64,000 nucleotides of DNA, taken from assembly GCF_011927835.1 (NCBI RefSeq), contig NZ_JAATJH010000001.1, forward strand, positions 883,104 through 947,103, written 5' to 3'. Below the pieces are notes generated by a model. That model was not told the origin of the DNA, did no database searches, and saw nothing but the letters and a program-made list of their open reading frames with translations. The DNA is from Neolewinella antarctica. GTDB taxonomy: Bacteria; Bacteroidota; Bacteroidia; Chitinophagales; Saprospiraceae. Both the position numbers and the translations under genes were made by a program. Below are positions 16,256 to 24,676 of this stretch, piece after piece (position 1 is the stretch's first letter; each line of letters starts with the position of its first letter).

Positions 16256-19200
16256 ATGAAGCACTTTCTACTTAGTTTCCTTCTACTATCCACGCTGAGT
16301 CTGACCGCCCAGGACATCAGCCGCCTCGAAAACTACCTGGTGGGCACGCGCATCACCTACCTCACCGGTCAGTGCGGCGAGGAAGTACCGGAAGCCGCCG
16401 GCCGACTCTCTTTCTGCGACGCTAAGGGGAACCTGGGCATCGTCACCCACAGCCTCGGGCTGAATGGCCGGGGCGTCCTGCAAATGCTGCCCAATAACTA
16501 CAACGACAGCGAAGTGTACGTGACCCGCGGCGGCATTTCGATCCGCCACGTGGACGGAAGCTGGGAAAACGTACCGAACGTGGCCGCCGAAGTGATTTAC
16601 GACGATGATCCGCCTTCCAACGACGGCACCATTGAGACGGGCGTCGTAGCTAAGAACGGGTTGATTTACTTCACCGTCCGTACGCGCCGCCGCCGGATCG
16701 TAAATACTTACGACCTCATTACCAAGCAAATTACCTCCGTACCGATGCCGCGGACCGGCGGCATGAATTTACTCGCCTACGATGAGGAAGACGATGCCGT
16801 TTTCGCCCTGTTGTCAGAATTCAGAAATGTGGACCTGTACCGTTTGTCCCCCACTGGTTCCGAACTCGTCAATAATTTAGATGACTTACCCGGCACGCTA
16901 TCGGTGTCGATCAACACGAACAAGTTCAGCGCCCGGGGAGACTCGCTCTACTTCAGTGGCCCCCGCGGGCTTTACGCGATCAACAAAGACAACTACGGAA
17001 ATACACTGTACGACAACTCGACCACCGGGCGGCTGCCGTTCGATCGGGTGAACGATTTTGAGTTCGCCGCCGACGGTACGTTGTGGATGGCGCAAGGTGA
17101 CCGGAACAATGGTGCGCTGGTCCGCTACGATCGTGCCATGAATAGTTACGATGAGTTTGAAATAGTGGTACCGGAACAAAATAATCCACTCATAGTGACC
17201 AGATTTGACGATCTCGCCATCCTTAACGACGGACGTATTTCCGCGGTGGCAAGTAACTTCTCCGCGATAATCGACCTTGACGTGAGCGGCCCGCAACCCG
17301 TGTGGTCCTACATTGATATGGACAGCACGAACGCTCTTGCCACTCCCATCACCTACCGACCCAACCAAGTCGTCCGCCACGCCGGAGCCATCTACTACCT
17401 CACGAACGATTTCTCTACGGGGAATAATGGTAATAACGAAGTACTCATCCGCCGCAATGACGGTAGTTGGGATACGCGGAACGATAACCGCCCCACGAAC
17501 ATCTCTTATCACGACGTCGAGCGGTTTCAGTACTTCGTACCTACGCTGCAGGGCGGGATGTATTTATACAGTGCGGACGATGACATCATCAGTTACGTCG
17601 GGCCCGACGGAAACCTACGGTCCAGCCAACACCGCAACATTCCCTACCGAACACCCACCGTGGACCAGGAAGGGCGACTGGCTTTCGCCGCGGCGAGTGG
17701 TTCGACGCCTAACTACCAATTGCTGGATTATCCATTCGTTAGATCGATCGGTAAAGTACGCTACGGAAATAATTTAACCGCCGCTTACGGTAACGTTGTC
17801 GCTTTTTTCGAGCGTACCAAGGGCGTTTACACCCGCACCGTAAACGGCAGCGTAGTAGCACTTGATACGTTGCCCGACCCAACTAGTTACGCCGACTACT
17901 ATCATTTTGGCGTCGACAGTAAGGGCGTCGCGTGGCTGGCCAGTCAGGATCGGGGGCAGGGCATGGAGTTCGTCCGTTACGACCCCGCCACGGGTGCGGC
18001 CGACCGCTTTAGCCCCAGTCTGAAGGTTGGGAGCCCGACTAAAGTTATTTCCGCGCCCGACGAGCACGTGTACTTCATTGGCAACCGGGGGGTAATCCTT
18101 TACGATGGTACCAGTTTTCACGGTATTTCCAACACGGACGACGCGCGGCTTCAGTCCGTAGCCGATGCCGTCGTTGATACCGAAGGACGGTTGTGGATAA
18201 TGACCGGTCAGGGCGACCGTATCCACCGCATCACGAATTTTGCTACTAACCCGACCTTTTCAACCGATACCCTTAAGCAGATATTACCACTCATCACCGT
18301 CAGCGGCGGCGCCAGCATGGCGCTTGACCACAAAGGAGATATATGGATAGAGGGCGTGACATCCGTCTGGAAAATTACGGACCAACTGACCGAACCTTTC
18401 TTCCGGCCAGCCGGTGGCGGACGGACCCTGAGCGGACGCGTCTACGTGGACACTAACGGTAACGGGACCGTGGAGGAGGACGAAACGGTTTATAACCAGG
18501 TGGTGGCCGTCTTCACAAATGGAAGGGTTCGGCAAACAACCACGGACCGGGAGGGGCGCTACGTCTTTCTGCTGGACGGCGAGAGCGGTGATTACCGGAT
18601 TACCCTGCCCGTGCTCGGCCGGGCTTACGGCGCGGATATCCGCCAGCAAACCGTGACCGTAGATAATACGGACGGAGACGTCGCGGGGCCGGATTTTGCG
18701 CTGTTCATCAAAAATTACAGTAGTCTCTTTTTTCAAACGGCCAACCGTAGCGGGATGTGGGGGTTCGACCGCGATGGTTTCGAAAATAGCTTTACTACGG
18801 CCGTCACCAATTTGTCGACCACGGATGCTTTTCGGGATCTGGAAATAGACTTCAGCTATTACAACCTACAACCCGGGACGGGCAACACACTACCGGAAGT
18901 AAAGAAGGTCACCGTCACCCGCCTGACCCCGAATGGCGCCACTACCTTGGTGGATGAAATACGGATCGACCCACAAACGCACCGCTGGTCGCTGCCCGAC
19001 GTAAAGCCCACCGCGTACGTGCGGGAGGACCTAAACTTACTGCCGGAAATCAGAGAGGTGGAGGATACCGTCACGACCAGTATGATCGTCGACCGCCTCG
19101 AAGCACGGCAAACCCTCATCATCAAAATTGAAACCGACCTGTACGCTGCTTCCCGCACCGGAACCACGATTGGATACGGCCCCCGGCGGACCGACAGCCC

Positions 19201-20089
19201 GGATTTCAACCCGAACGATGACCCCAACCTGAGCAACGGTCCTTACTTCTTCTACCCGTCGGAAACGGATAATCTGCCGCCGGGAGATTTCTACGATGAC
19301 CCGAATAGCCCCTACGTCGACCCCAGCGACATTTACGAGCCCGCTCCTTACCTCGACCCCGCGGACGTCTACGGTCCTTCACCCTACCTGTCACCCGTCC
19401 GCAGCTCCTACGACCCCAACGACAAACTCGTGGACGGTGGACTGGCCAGCGGCGTTAACGATACCGGACTGGCGACCAACTGGTTCACCTACACCATCCG
19501 CTTCGAAAACTCCGGCAACTTCTCCGCAAAGGACGTTTACGTAGTAGATACGATTGATGGGTTGCTAGAGCCAAGTTCGCTTAACCTACTGGACGCCAGT
19601 CACGACGTAGCGGTCGACTACAAACTTAGCAACGATAGCGTTACCGTACTCAGGTTCAATTTTGAGGACATCTATCTACCTTTTGTGGATAGCCTCAACG
19701 ACGGCTACGTCCGTTTCGCCCTGCGCAGTAAAGACGTTAAGGCGATCGGTGACACGATTACCAACCAAGCCGCGATCTACTTCGATCAGAACCCGGCCAT
19801 CATCACCAACGTGGTGCGCAACCGGTTCATCGAAATTATTTCGGACGTGCGCGAGCTAAGCCCCGGGCAGATTGATCTATCGGTATTTCCCAACCCGGCA
19901 TTCGAGTCCGTGAATATTCGTAGCGAGCACCGTATTCTTGACGTGGATCTACTCGACGTACGCGGACAGTTGATCAGCAAGAACGGTGCGACTTCTGTAC
20001 TGTCAGTGGGGCACCTGCCGAGTGGCGTCTATTTACTACGGGTGACTACCGACCGCGGGGTCGGCACCCGGAAGTTGATTTTGCGGTAA
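16256..20089 (+). CDS. T9SS type A cargo: propeller, SdrD_B-like and DUF7619-like domains
   Basis: The 1277-residue secreted protein begins MKHFLLSFLLLSTLSLTAQ, a clear signal peptide; an ATG six codons upstream is less suitable. Residues to about 715 contain repeated beta-propeller-like blades of the LWMAQGD / LWIMTGQGD type. An SdrD_B-like domain (LSGRVYVDTNGNGTVEEDE, about 720-800) follows, then a Pro/Tyr-rich linker with DPSDIYEPAPYLDPADVYGPSPYL. After it comes a repeat-type domain (SYDPNDKLV...YTIRFENSGNFSAKDVYVVDTID). The last about 80 residues are a type A sorting domain (SVFPNPAFESVNI, ending RKLILR). It is probably a surface protein. Ligand unknown. Confidence 0.9.
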   Translation: MKHFLLSFLLLSTLSLTAQDISRLENYLVGTRITYLTGQCGEEVPEAAGRLSFCDAKGNLGIVTHSLGLNGRGVLQMLPNNYNDSEVYVTRGGISIRHVDGSWENVPNVAAEVIYDDDPPSNDGTIETGVVAKNGLIYFTVRTRRRRIVNTYDLITKQITSVPMPRTGGMNLLAYDEEDDAVFALLSEFRNVDLYRLSPTGSELVNNLDDLPGTLSVSINTNKFSARGDSLYFSGPRGLYAINKDNYGNTLYDNSTTGRLPFDRVNDFEFAADGTLWMAQGDRNNGALVRYDRAMNSYDEFEIVVPEQNNPLIVTRFDDLAILNDGRISAVASNFSAIIDLDVSGPQPVWSYIDMDSTNALATPITYRPNQVVRHAGAIYYLTNDFSTGNNGNNEVLIRRNDGSWDTRNDNRPTNISYHDVERFQYFVPTLQGGMYLYSADDDIISYVGPDGNLRSSQHRNIPYRTPTVDQEGRLAFAAASGSTPNYQLLDYPFVRSIGKVRYGNNLTAAYGNVVAFFERTKGVYTRTVNGSVVALDTLPDPTSYADYYHFGVDSKGVAWLASQDRGQGMEFVRYDPATGAADRFSPSLKVGSPTKVISAPDEHVYFIGNRGVILYDGTSFHGISNTDDARLQSVADAVVDTEGRLWIMTGQGDRIHRITNFATNPTFSTDTLKQILPLITVSGGASMALDHKGDIWIEGVTSVWKITDQLTEPFFRPAGGGRTLSGRVYVDTNGNGTVEEDETVYNQVVAVFTNGRVRQTTTDREGRYVFLLDGESGDYRITLPVLGRAYGADIRQQTVTVDNTDGDVAGPDFALFIKNYSSLFFQTANRSGMWGFDRDGFENSFTTAVTNLSTTDAFRDLEIDFSYYNLQPGTGNTLPEVKKVTVTRLTPNGATTLVDEIRIDPQTHRWSLPDVKPTAYVREDLNLLPEIREVEDTVTTSMIVDRLEARQTLIIKIETDLYAASRTGTTIGYGPRRTDSPDFNPNDDPNLSNGPYFFYPSETDNLPPGDFYDDPNSPYVDPSDIYEPAPYLDPADVYGPSPYLSPVRSSYDPNDKLVDGGLASGVNDTGLATNWFTYTIRFENSGNFSAKDVYVVDTIDGLLEPSSLNLLDASHDVAVDYKLSNDSVTVLRFNFEDIYLPFVDSLNDGYVRFALRSKDVKAIGDTITNQAAIYFDQNPAIITNVVRNRFIEIISDVRELSPGQIDLSVFPNPAFESVNIRSEHRILDVDLLDVRGQLISKNGATSVLSVGHLPSGVYLLRVTTDRGVGTRKLILR

Positions 20090-20152
20090 TGCAGCCCGCA
20101 TTTGTTTTCGGCCGCCCAAGCGCACGTAAATTGACTGCGACGGCTAATTCAG

Positions 20153-20190
20153 AAAAAGCCCCTTCACGAACGTTCGTGAAGGGGCTTTTT
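20153..20190. terminator. Perfect 38-bp palindromic bidirectional terminator
   Basis: Two 19-base arms (aaaaagccccttcacgaac and its exact reverse complement) abut without a spacer. The T-run on each side makes it a strong terminator in both directions, between the convergent T9SS type A and alpha/beta hydrolase genes. Confidence 0.92.
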
Positions 20191-20244
20191 AGTTCCGAGA
20201 CATTGAAGAGCCCAACTTAAAGTAAGCGGGTACCATCTGCAACA

Positions 20245-21072
20245 CTAGCCAAGAAAGTCAATCAGGATTTTATTCAGCTCGTCCTTATGCGTGACGTTCA
20301 AACCGTGCGGAGCGCCGTCGATCGTCTTATAAGTATTGTTCGGGATCAGCTCCGCAGCCTGGTCGCCAGCGGTGGCTTTAGGTACGATATTGTCGGAAGT
20401 TCCGTGAACGATCAGGGTCGGGACGGTCACGTTTTTGCACTCGCTCCGGAAGTCGGTCGTTCCCCAGGATTTTGCCGTTTCCAGCGTAGCGCGGGGGCTG
20501 GCGTAGGCGGCGATGCTCCAGTCGTATTCGAGCTGGCCTTCGCTGACGTCGTGGTTGAGAAGCTTATAATTGTAAAAGTTCTTGACGAAGGTTTTGAGGA
20601 AGCCGACGCGGTCAGTTTTCAGCGCGGTCATGATGCCGTCGAGTTCGGATTGCGGGACGCCGTCCGGGTTATCGTCTTTCTTGAGCACCAGGGGAATAAT
20701 CGAGCTGATGAGCGCGGCCTTACTGATGCGGTCGGCACCGTATTCCGTGAAGTAGCGAACTACTTCGCCACCGCCCATGCTGAAGCCGACGAGCGTTACG
20801 TCTTGCAAATCAAGTTTGAGAATGAGCGCGCGCAAGTCGCTCGCCAAAGTCGTGTAATCGTAGCCGCTCCAGGGCGCGGAAGAGACGCCGAAGCCACGAC
20901 GGCTGTAGGAAATGACACGGTGGCCGGCTTCGACGAGGGCGGGGATCTGTGGCTCCCACGCACGGAGGCTCAAGGGCCAGCCGTGAATTAAGATGACGGG
21001 CTTACCGCTGCCGTAATCTTCGTAGTGGATGTCGGCGGGGTTTGGTGATTTATCGTTCGTGAAAAATGGCAT
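20245..21072 (-). CDS. Alpha/beta hydrolase, non-heme chloroperoxidase/arylesterase type
   Basis: This 275-residue protein has the alpha/beta-hydrolase layout: HGWPLSLRAWEPQ oxyanion region at about residues 30-42, the nucleophile elbow GFSMGG with Ser near 98, the acid in HGTSDNIVP and the catalytic His in GAPHGLN. The sequence closely follows cofactor-free haloperoxidases and arylesterases (YSRRGFGVSSAPWSGYDYTTLASDLRALI). There is no signal peptide, so it is cytoplasmic. It is a single gene. The natural substrate cannot be read from the sequence. Confidence 0.92.
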   Translation of the reverse strand: MPFFTNDKSPNPADIHYEDYGSGKPVILIHGWPLSLRAWEPQIPALVEAGHRVISYSRRGFGVSSAPWSGYDYTTLASDLRALILKLDLQDVTLVGFSMGGGEVVRYFTEYGADRISKAALISSIIPLVLKKDDNPDGVPQSELDGIMTALKTDRVGFLKTFVKNFYNYKLLNHDVSEGQLEYDWSIAAYASPRATLETAKSWGTTDFRSECKNVTVPTLIVHGTSDNIVPKATAGDQAAELIPNNTYKTIDGAPHGLNVTHKDELNKILIDFLG

Positions 21073-21227
21073 GTTCGGCTTGTTTTTGTTAGCTGATGTC
21101 CTTCCAAAACGCGGCTGCCCGGAGGGGAGGTTCGTTTCTCGGATAGATTATCAGCTACGGCACGCTAGAACGCCCGATTCCCCGTAAGGAGCACAAGTCG
21201 TTGGCGACTGCCTCCCAGCGAAAATTA

Positions 21228-22019
21228 TCAATTGAGCAGGTACACTTCCAGTAAATCCATCATTCGCTGGTCCTGATAAATGACCGCGTAATCGTAGGCG
21301 GTGTCGCCATCGTTATCCTGAAAATCTTCATCAACGAGGTCTTTGCGGAGCAGGTACTCCACAAAATCATAGGCCTGATCGAGAACGGCGTTGTGAAGTA
21401 GGGTACGATTGAAGTTGCAGTTTTCGTCCAGGGTGACACCGCGGGAGAGGAAGAATGTGAGGGTGGCCGAATCGCGGGCGGCGTGGATGGGTTTGCACCC
21501 GAGGTTGGGGATTTCGTCGCGCTCTTCGGCGTCGGCGCCATCGGCCAGCAAGCGCTCGATTAACGGTAAGTTCCCCGTCTTTACCGCGTAGTGTAGCAGT
21601 GGTTGGTAGCCGTTGACGTTGCTGAGTTGGGGGATGGTGCCATCCGCGCCGGCGGCCTTCAGTAGCTCGTAGGCGGCGACCGATCCATCCGCGCAGTACA
21701 GGGCCTCCACGAGTGGCGTGCTGGTATCGAAAGCAATGTCCGGATTTGCTCCGTCGGCGAGGGTCTGACGCATCAGTGCGGTATCACAGCCGGCCGCCGC
21801 GAGGAATAGCACGTGGCTTTTCCCCATTTTCTGCGGGGGTAAACCCCGGTGGGTAGGTCCGTACACGTCGAGGTGACTAACGTCGTAGCCGGCGATTTCA
21901 TCGACTTTTGCCGTGGGGTCCGGCTCCGTGATTTCGGGTAGCACCAAAACTTCATCCGGGGTAGGTTCGGCGCACTGGAACAGCAGGGCGACGAATAGAA
22001 AACAAGGGTATTTTAGCAT
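21228..22019 (-). CDS. Ankyrin-repeat lipoprotein
   Basis: From the ATG at 22019 the product has 263 residues and a lipoprotein signal (MLKYPCFLFVALLFQC, lipid attachment at Cys16). Four or five ankyrin-type repeats follow, with units such as QPLLHYAVKTGNLPLIERLLADGADAEERDE and TLLHNAVLDQAYDFVEYLLRKDLVDEDFQDNDGDTAYDYA written here only in part. Such proteins mediate protein-protein contacts at the envelope. TACCTTAG at 22025-22032 is so close to the ATG that a transcript from it would have almost no leader. A longer in-frame start at 22346 would remove the lipobox from the N-terminus and is rejected. Confidence 0.85.
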   Translation of the reverse strand: MLKYPCFLFVALLFQCAEPTPDEVLVLPEITEPDPTAKVDEIAGYDVSHLDVYGPTHRGLPPQKMGKSHVLFLAAAGCDTALMRQTLADGANPDIAFDTSTPLVEALYCADGSVAAYELLKAAGADGTIPQLSNVNGYQPLLHYAVKTGNLPLIERLLADGADAEERDEIPNLGCKPIHAARDSATLTFFLSRGVTLDENCNFNRTLLHNAVLDQAYDFVEYLLRKDLVDEDFQDNDGDTAYDYAVIYQDQRMMDLLEVYLLN

Positions 22020-22050
22020 GGACGCTAAGGTATGGTCCGTGCGGTAAGTA

Positions 22051-22069
22051 GGGCGCGGCCGCAGGTGCC
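22051..22069 (+). repeat. Dispersed GC-rich repeat, intergenic copy
   Basis: The core gggcgcggccgcaggtgcc is followed by ggggtgatttcgtaagaag, which matches the extended consensus (A/T-rich stretch, then aagaag). It lies between the divergent ankyrin lipoprotein and S9 peptidase genes. Confidence 0.7.
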
Positions 22070-22217
22070 GGGGTGATTTCGTAAGAAGAAAAACGGGCTC
22101 GCTCGCTTGCGGTAGATCGTGCCCGGTTCGCAGCACGTTTGCGCTTTGTCCGGGAGCACACGTTAAAAAAAGAGCACACAAACAATTGGCTCGACGCCGT
22201 AAAGCGCAGCAAATCTG

Positions 22218-22246
22218 TTTGGCCGTCGCGTGGATCGCTATCTTAG
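22218..22246 (+). promoter_or_regulatory. Bacteroidota-type promoter of the S9 peptidase gene
   Basis: TTTG at 22218-22221 and TATCTTAG at 22239-22246 are separated by 17 bp, matching the -33 TTTG / -7 TAnnTTTG architecture with one mismatch. The start codon at 22273 leaves a leader of roughly 20 bases. Confidence 0.6.
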
Positions 22247-22272
22247 TCCCCTCAACCAAATAATCAAGTACC

Positions 22273-24444
22273 GTGAACCGACTCCTCCCCCTGCTCCTTT
22301 TAACCCTCGCGCTCTGCACCTGCGACCGCGACAAAAAGGACTCCATGACGAAAGATGCTGATTACCCGAAAATCGACGTAACCTATCCGGAAACAAAAAC
22401 CGTCGACCACACCGATGACTACCACGGCACCACGGTTACCGACGAATACCGCTGGCTCGAAGACGACAACGCCGAGGACACCAAAGCCTGGGTGACCGCC
22501 GAGAACGAAGCCACTTTCGGTTACCTCGACAAAATTCCCTTCCGCTCGCAATTCGCGGACCGAATGGAAGAACTGGTCGACTACCCACGGATCGGCGCGC
22601 CGAACAAGGTGGGCGACTACTACATCTTTTCCAAGAACGACGGCCTACAGAATCAGTCCGTTTATTACTACAAACAGGGGGACGACGGCGAAGAGAAGGT
22701 GTTCATCGACCCCAACTCGCTGAACGACGAAGGGACGACCTCCATCGGCTTGCTCGGAGCCGACAAAGCGAACAAATACATGGCCTACAACCGCAGCGAA
22801 GCCGGCTCCGACTGGAGCACGATCCACGTGCGGGACATCGCCACCAACACCGACCTCGACGACAAGCTTCAATGGATAAAATTCAGCGGCGCGGCCTGGT
22901 ACAACGACGGCTTCTTTTACAGCCGCTACCCCGCCCCCCAGGAAGGCGAAACACTGAAGGGTAACAACCTGATGCACTCCGTCTACTACCACAAAATCGG
23001 TACCGAGCAGAGCGCGGACAAACTGATTTACGAAGATCGCGAGAATCCGACCTACTACAACTCCGGCGGCACGACCGAGGAAGAAGACTACTACATCCTC
23101 TACTCCTCCCCCGGCACGGACGGCTTCAGCGTCTACTACTACCCCCTCGACGGCAAAAACCTACCCACGGGAGCGCCACAACTCCTGTTCGGTGGCACGT
23201 CCAACAAGAGCAGCGTCGTCCACACCGAAGGCAAGGATTTCTGGGCCCGCACGGACATCGATGCGCCGAACTACCGGTTGATCAAGATGAACCTGGACAA
23301 CCCGGAGCCAGAAAACTGGGTCGAGGTACTTCCCGAAACCGAGAACCTGCTGGCTAGCGTTAGCACCGGCGGCGGCCAGCTATTTGCTAACTACCTGGAG
23401 AAAGCGACCGATCGTTACTACCGGATGGATTTCGACGGCGGCAACCGTACGGCCATCGATCTACCCGGCCTCGGCAGCGCGGGCGGCTTCAGCGGGGAGA
23501 AGGACGAAAAGAAACTGTATTACGGCTTTACGAGCTTTACCTACCCTTACACCATCTTCGAATACGACGTGGAAACGGGCGAGAGCCAGCCTTTCTTCGA
23601 GCCGGCGCTGAAGTACGATCCGGAAGATTTTGTGGAAAAACAAGTTACTTACACTTCCAAGGACGGTACGCCCGTGACGATGTTCCTAGTCCACAAAAAA
23701 GGTTTGGAACTCGACGGAAATAACCCGACTTACCTCTACGGTTATGGCGGGTTCAACATTAGCTTAAGTCCAAGCTTCTCCGCCTTCCGCATACCGATGC
23801 TGGAGAACGGCGCTGTGTACGCGATGGCGAACCTTCGTGGCGGTGGCGAGTACGGCGAAAAATGGCACCAGGGTGGCATGCTGAAGAATAAGCAGAACGT
23901 CTTTGACGACTTCATCGCCGCCGGGGAATACCTGATCGAAGAGGGCTACACGCGCAGAGAAAAACTCGGCATCGCCGGTGGCTCCAACGGTGGCTTACTG
24001 GTGGGTGCGGCGATGACGCAGCGGCCGGACCTGTTCGCCGTAGCCTTCCCCGCCGTTGGCGTGATGGACATGCTGCGCTACCATAAATTCACGGTGGGTA
24101 AGGGGTGGATCCCCGAGTACGGGAGTAGCGAAGATGAAGACATGTTTCCCATCCTTAGGGCTTACTCACCGCTACACAATATTGAGCCAGGCGTCGAGTA
24201 TCCCTCCACGATGGTGACGACGGCGGACCACGACGACCGGGTCGTGCCGGCGCATTCGTTTAAGTACGCTGCTAAGCTGCAAGCTGCCCACGCCGGGGAT
24301 AATCCGGTGCTGATTCGCGTGGCCGTGGACGCGGGGCACGGAGCGGGTAAGCCCATCTCGAAGACGATTGAAGAGCAGGCGGATATCTGGTCGTTCTTCT
24401 TTTACGAGACTCGATCGCCGGTTATCTACGGGGTGAAAGGGTAA
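22273..24444 (+). CDS. Prolyl oligopeptidase family (S9A) lipoprotein
   Basis: The 723-residue serine peptidase starts with GTG at 22273, chosen because it opens a lipoprotein signal (NRLLPLLLLTLALCTCDRD). The next ATG lies after the lipobox. An N-terminal seven-bladed propeller covers about residues 80-460 and starts with the family entry DEYRWLEDDNAEDTKAWV. The C-terminal alpha/beta-hydrolase domain has the nucleophile Ser571 in GGSNGG, the acid in ADHDDRVVP (Asp654/655) and His689 in DAGHGAGK. It cleaves short Pro-containing peptides, here probably in the periplasm or at the outer membrane. It is a single gene with its own promoter and terminator. Confidence 0.95.
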   Translation: MNRLLPLLLLTLALCTCDRDKKDSMTKDADYPKIDVTYPETKTVDHTDDYHGTTVTDEYRWLEDDNAEDTKAWVTAENEATFGYLDKIPFRSQFADRMEELVDYPRIGAPNKVGDYYIFSKNDGLQNQSVYYYKQGDDGEEKVFIDPNSLNDEGTTSIGLLGADKANKYMAYNRSEAGSDWSTIHVRDIATNTDLDDKLQWIKFSGAAWYNDGFFYSRYPAPQEGETLKGNNLMHSVYYHKIGTEQSADKLIYEDRENPTYYNSGGTTEEEDYYILYSSPGTDGFSVYYYPLDGKNLPTGAPQLLFGGTSNKSSVVHTEGKDFWARTDIDAPNYRLIKMNLDNPEPENWVEVLPETENLLASVSTGGGQLFANYLEKATDRYYRMDFDGGNRTAIDLPGLGSAGGFSGEKDEKKLYYGFTSFTYPYTIFEYDVETGESQPFFEPALKYDPEDFVEKQVTYTSKDGTPVTMFLVHKKGLELDGNNPTYLYGYGGFNISLSPSFSAFRIPMLENGAVYAMANLRGGGEYGEKWHQGGMLKNKQNVFDDFIAAGEYLIEEGYTRREKLGIAGGSNGGLLVGAAMTQRPDLFAVAFPAVGVMDMLRYHKFTVGKGWIPEYGSSEDEDMFPILRAYSPLHNIEPGVEYPSTMVTTADHDDRVVPAHSFKYAAKLQAAHAGDNPVLIRVAVDAGHGAGKPISKTIEEQADIWSFFFYETRSPVIYGVKG

Positions 24445-24485
24445 TTTTCACCTCAGCAACATCAATAGTTGCCCTTCACTGATCC

Positions 24486-24531
24486 AAACACAAATCCACG
24501 CCCAATTTCTTGTGGCGTGGATTTGTGTTTT
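24486..24531. terminator. Terminator between S9 peptidase and T9SS type B gene
   Basis: A perfect 17-bp stem (aaacacaaatccacgcc / ggcgtggatttgtgttt) encloses an 11-base loop, with A-rich and T-rich flanks for use in both directions between convergent genes. Confidence 0.85.
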
Positions 24532-24676
24532 GTGGATGACTGGTTGCAAAGGAATGGCGCGGTACTGCTGCTCTCTTCAATTACAAAATCGCCTGGTAAA
24601 TTTCGGTGCTATTTTGCGTACGCCTAATCCATAACTATGTCCGGGGTTTATAATCAGCCTTAGCATCCCAGTTGAA

